Assembly (NCBI GenBank): GCA_031276965.1
Contig: JAISMC010000088.1
Coordinates: forward strand, 1 to 48,639
From: Treponema sp.
GTDB taxonomy: Bacteria; Spirochaetota; Spirochaetia; Treponematales; Breznakiellaceae
Length of the DNA stretch: 48,639 nucleotides
Direction of reading: 5' to 3'
Shown here in pieces: positions 45,951-48,639 of the stretch. The translations under genes and the position numbers were made by a program. Numbering within the stretch: position 1 is the stretch's first letter; every line of letters begins with the position of its first letter. The notes beneath the pieces are model-generated. The model made no database searches, was not told where the DNA came from, and saw only the letters and a program-made list of their open reading frames with translations.

Positions 45951-47297
45951 ATGTTTTCTGTATATGGTACGGCAAAAAGGATCCTCCTCTTCGTTTTACC
46001 GGCTTTTTTATGTACGGCTGTATCGCCCTCTTTTGCAAGTGAAAGTGAAACCGAAACCGGCCCGCGGCCCCGGATCGAGCGGCCCCTGCGGCAGAACAGG
46101 TACGCCCCGGCGAGCCGTTTTATCAGCCGCCGTATGGCGCGCCCTACGGCGGAAAATACCCTGACCATACCGGGCATCGACAACCCCCTTACCCAAAAGT
46201 ATATCAGCCAGTATTCCAGCCCCGGCGGACTGGCCTGGCTCAACACGGTGATGGAGCGGAGCTCCCCCTACATAGGGTTTATCCGGGGAGAAATCGCCGC
46301 CCGGGGCCTGCCCCCGGAACTGGTCTACCTTCCGGTGATAGAGTCCGCCTACGTGTCCACCGCGGTAAGCCGCTCCGGCGCCGCCGGGCTCTGGCAGTTT
46401 ATGCGGAACAGCATAGCCCCCTTTGACATACGGGTTACGGACTGGATGGACGAGCGGCGGGATTTCTGGAAATCCACCGTGGGCGCCCTTTCAAAGCTGG
46501 AAGAAAATTACCGTTTTTTCGGCGACTGGCCCCTGGCCCTGGCGGCGTATAACGCCGGGCTCGGCGCGGTACGGCGGACCATAGCGGGGGCGGGAACCGG
46601 CGACTACTGGCTCCTTTCGGAAAGAAAACTCCTGAAGAGCGAGACCATCCAGTACGTTCCCCGCTTCCTGGCGGTGGCCCATATTCTCTCCAACCCCCGC
46701 CGCTTCGGCATTGACAAGATCTGGCCCGAGGACCCCCAGTGGACCAGGGTCCCCGTCGGCAGGGCGGTGGATCTGGATCTTCTGGCGGAATACGCCGGAA
46801 TTGACGGGGATGATCTTAAAAAGGCGAACAGGGAGCTTTTCTATGCGGTTACCCCCCCGGATCCCGGCTACCACTTGAAAGTACGGGCCGGCGACGCTCC
46901 CGCGGTGGAGGAGACGCTGAAGCGGACCGATCTGGTCTTCATCAAGTACTACTTTTATACGGTCAGATCCGGGGACACCCTTTCCGCCATAGGCCGGCAC
47001 TACGGGGTATCGGCGGATCAGATTGTATCCGCAAATCCCGGCACCCAGCCCAGGTATCTTAAAATCGGAACCCGGCTCATCATCCCCGCGCTTAAAGAGG
47101 CGGGCCCCTACCAGCCGCCCCCCCGGAATGCGGAACCGTCTTTTACGGGAAACCATTTGGTAAAGCGGGGGGAATCCCTCTGGTCCATCTCCCTGGCGTA
47201 CAACGTAGCCCCCGAAGCCCTGGCGGACGCCAACGGCATGGGCCTCAACGATACCCTCCGCGAAGGAAGAAGCCTGAAAATACCGATAAAGAACTAG
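45951..47297 (+). CDS. mltD: Membrane-bound or secreted lytic murein transglycosylase with two LysM domains (MltD type)
   Basis: Cleaves peptidoglycan glycan strands. From the ATG at 45951 the 448-residue product has a signal peptide (about 10-30, RILLFVLPAFLCTAVSPSFA). The transglycosylase domain has catalytic Glu131 in VIESAYVSTAVSRSGAAGLW and the AAYNAGLGAVRR motif. Two LysM wall-binding modules follow: YTVRSGDTLSAIGRHYGV near 340 and HLVKRGESLWSISLAYNV near 402. A GTG 21 bases earlier is possible but would bury the signal and fall in the likely promoter. No lipobox is visible. Confidence 0.93.
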   Translation: MFSVYGTAKRILLFVLPAFLCTAVSPSFASESETETGPRPRIERPLRQNRYAPASRFISRRMARPTAENTLTIPGIDNPLTQKYISQYSSPGGLAWLNTVMERSSPYIGFIRGEIAARGLPPELVYLPVIESAYVSTAVSRSGAAGLWQFMRNSIAPFDIRVTDWMDERRDFWKSTVGALSKLEENYRFFGDWPLALAAYNAGLGAVRRTIAGAGTGDYWLLSERKLLKSETIQYVPRFLAVAHILSNPRRFGIDKIWPEDPQWTRVPVGRAVDLDLLAEYAGIDGDDLKKANRELFYAVTPPDPGYHLKVRAGDAPAVEETLKRTDLVFIKYYFYTVRSGDTLSAIGRHYGVSADQIVSANPGTQPRYLKIGTRLIIPALKEAGPYQPPPRNAEPSFTGNHLVKRGESLWSISLAYNVAPEALADANGMGLNDTLREGRSLKIPIKN

Positions 47298-47348
47298 CGG
47301 CCTGCCGCGTTCAAGCCGCAGGCTGCCGCAGGCTTTCAGGAGTGAGGA

Positions 47349-48260
47349 ATGGGCAAGCAAAAGACTAATTCCGGATTGTTGTGCATGGCGGGGCTGCTTT
47401 TCCTTGGGGCCGCAGTTTACGGAGAGCCGGAGCTGCAGGTCCGGGGATCGCTGGAATGGGACAAGCGGGAATTGAACGCCCAGGTAACCCTGGATCTGGC
47501 CTCGGCGGGAATACGGCTGCCCGCCGGGAGGGGCCAGGCGGAGGAGATCCTCGCCGCGGAGTATCCCGGCCTCCTCCGGCCCTTTGTGCTCTCCATCCCG
47601 GCGGATTCCTCCGGGACCATCGGGGATCTGGTGGACCGGGGCGTCTTTTCCCTCCGCAAAACCGGCGATATAATCGCCGCTTCCCGCAAGGTTCCCCCCG
47701 CCCTGTCGGCGGATCTCCGCTTCCTCTCCGCGGGCTATACCGTGGCCATAGATGCGGTAAGCGCCGCCTTTGTAGAGCACCACCGCCCCGCGGAACCGCC
47801 CCGCACCCTTAACCCCGTTCCCAGCGCCTCCTATACGGGGATCATCATCATCGCCGGGGAGGCCCTTCCCGTCCACGGCCGCCGTACCTCGGCGGTCCTG
47901 CTTCCCTGCCTCTTTCCCAAAATTTGGGATACGGACATGAACCTCATCTACGAGCGGAACCATACCGATCCCCGGATCAGCCTGCAAAACGCCATAGTCC
48001 GCTACGAAAGGGAGGAGAACATATTCCGCCCCACCCCCTCGGGCTTGTCGGAAGAACTGGAAAGCCTGGTGGGCCCCAGGCCCCTGCGGATCATCGCCAG
48101 GGGGGTCTTCGGTATCCGCCCCACGGACCCCATCATAGACCGGGAAGACGCCCTCACCATTATCTCCTCGGAAAACAACCGGCGGCTGCTCCGGGAAGGC
48201 CGGGTAGCGCTGATCGTCCCCGAAGCGTCCCTCAAAGTGCCGTTCCAGTACCCTGATTAG
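47349..48260 (+). CDS. Secreted protein of unknown function
   Basis: The 303-residue product has a signal peptide (MGKQKTNSGLLCMAGLLFLGAAVYG) and a soluble remainder with no other helix. Notable segments are GSLEWDKRELNAQVTLDLAS near the start, TGIIIIAGEALPVHGRRTSAVLLPCLFPKIWD in the middle and ARGVFGIRPTDPIIDREDAL near the end. No family is recognised; the end resembles periplasmic proteins of spirochaetes from memory only. It follows the transglycosylase by 51 bases with a GGAG ribosome site, so the two may be co-transcribed and act in the periplasm. Confidence 0.8.
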   Translation: MGKQKTNSGLLCMAGLLFLGAAVYGEPELQVRGSLEWDKRELNAQVTLDLASAGIRLPAGRGQAEEILAAEYPGLLRPFVLSIPADSSGTIGDLVDRGVFSLRKTGDIIAASRKVPPALSADLRFLSAGYTVAIDAVSAAFVEHHRPAEPPRTLNPVPSASYTGIIIIAGEALPVHGRRTSAVLLPCLFPKIWDTDMNLIYERNHTDPRISLQNAIVRYEREENIFRPTPSGLSEELESLVGPRPLRIIARGVFGIRPTDPIIDREDALTIISSENNRRLLREGRVALIVPEASLKVPFQYPD

Positions 48261-48349
48261 ACTAAAAGCATGGTTAGGAGAAAAGACGAACGGCGCGAAC
48301 AGGGCGTGTCAGGCTTTCATTTTCCGGATTATTCCTGAATGATTCGCAG

Positions 48350-48446
48350 GCGGGGTTCATACCCAGGGGCTTGCCCCTGTTGCCAAATAATGCAAGCGGA
48401 GTGATGGAATTATAATGAGCGAAGTAGGTATTGGTATGAACCCCGC
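48350..48446. repeat. Inverted repeat, 14-bp perfect arms
   Basis: GCGGGGTTCATACC (48350-48363) and GGTATGAACCCCGC (48433-48446) enclose 69 bases. The hairpin CAGGGGC-TT-GCCCCTG (48364-48379) abuts the left arm. Confidence 0.75.
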
Positions 48447-48469
48447 ATACAATCCATACCTTGCAGAAC

Positions 48470-48503
48470 GAAGATACCCAGGAGCAAGCTCCTGGATATC
48501 TTC
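48470..48503. repeat. Hairpin CCAGGAGC-AA-GCTCCTGG with extended stem
   Basis: Inner stem 48478-48485 with 48488-48495, then one mismatch, then GAAGATA (48470-48476) with TATCTTC (48497-48503). It is close in form to the CAGGGGC hairpin 100 bases earlier, which suggests a family of small palindromes. Confidence 0.75.
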
Positions 48504-48517
48504 ATTATTATTCGCTG

Positions 48518-48639
48518 GTGAATACCAGTATCGCCGCCGGGGCAACACCCGTTGTCTGTTATCACCAGCAGGGAAATGATTACAGGTTATACAGGCTCAA
48601 AACCCAGACTGCCGCTTATACCGTACCGGCGGAATTGGA
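48518..48639 (+). CDS. Possible start of a gene running past the window end
   Basis: One frame is open from 48440 to the window end. From a GTG at 48518 it reads NTSIAAGATPVVCYHQQG and then DYRLYRLKTQTAAYTVPAEL, which looks like real protein sequence. No ribosome site supports the GTG, and the upstream part is repeat. It may be a 5' partial gene whose start was altered by the palindrome, or gene debris. Confidence 0.3.
   Translation, partial: MNTSIAAGATPVVCYHQQGNDYRLYRLKTQTAAYTVPAEL

Larger units (their letters stand above)
48261..48517. other. Palindrome-rich stretch without a clear gene
   Basis: It contains an inverted repeat and two related short hairpins, described separately. A 22-codon frame at 48275 (MVRRKDERREQ...) has no supporting features. 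Confidence 0.5.

Noticed and set aside
46491-47987. 498-codon open frame on the - strand across mltD and the next gene
   Set aside because: It spans two clear + strand genes, one with catalytic and LysM motifs, and is low-complexity in composition.
48275-48343. Tiny gene of 22 codons after the secreted protein
   Set aside because: No ribosome site, no conservation evidence, and the frame is too short to judge.

Overview
The window is a gene-dense, GC-rich chromosomal segment from a spirochaete, most likely a Treponema-like species (perhaps from the termite-gut group). The evidence is a complete V-type ATP synthase operon, several proteins with treponemal lipoprotein-like signals, and the mix of gene families. 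The assignment rests on protein resemblance from memory, not on a marker gene. No rRNA or tRNA gene was recognised.

Left part (1-8260, + strand): the tail of an unknown gene ends in a perfect palindrome. Next comes a short AT-rich island with a broken lipoprotein-like gene. Then xseA, xseB and mutL follow with no spacing (DNA repair), and after them two envelope proteins of unknown role: a membrane-anchored protein with FG-GAP-like ends, and a lipoprotein with an SLH-like tail. A decayed hemerythrin gene lies at 8429-8600, just before a strong bidirectional terminator.

Middle part (8686-22943, - strand): htrA and map, then a long cluster that reads leftward from a good promoter near 22940. 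Its order is secG, a PTS EIIA (ptsN-like) gene, V-ATPase subunits G/H, C, I, K, F, E, A, B and D, a universal stress protein, a flavodoxin-like protein, a J-domain protein and map. A dispersed structured repeat splits subunits B and D.

22963-35526 (- strand): a CBS-ACT protein, a complete branched-chain amino acid ABC transporter (livFGMHK order on the + strand), a hybrid histidine kinase, tpiA, pgk, gap, and a small HD-domain protein with the motifs of (p)ppGpp hydrolases. A second copy of the structured repeat lies between pgk and tpiA.

35550-42697 (- strand): yajC, secD, secF, ispH and valS run together, with a hairpin between yajC and secD. A divergent promoter drives a rubredoxin and a small orphan gene (+). 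The 285-base gap after them is filled by two palindromic elements.

43585-48639: a TPR lipoprotein and a six-helix membrane protein (-) face a lytic transglycosylase with two LysM domains and a secreted protein of unknown function (+). The window ends in palindromic repeats and possibly the start of another gene.

Most of the window is housekeeping. The more unusual signals are the covarying 140-bp repeat (two copies), a set of apparently leaderless promoters, the secG-ptsN-V-ATPase linkage, the possible stand-alone alarmone hydrolase beside valS, and the palindromic intergenic elements. No clearly new multi-gene system was identified.
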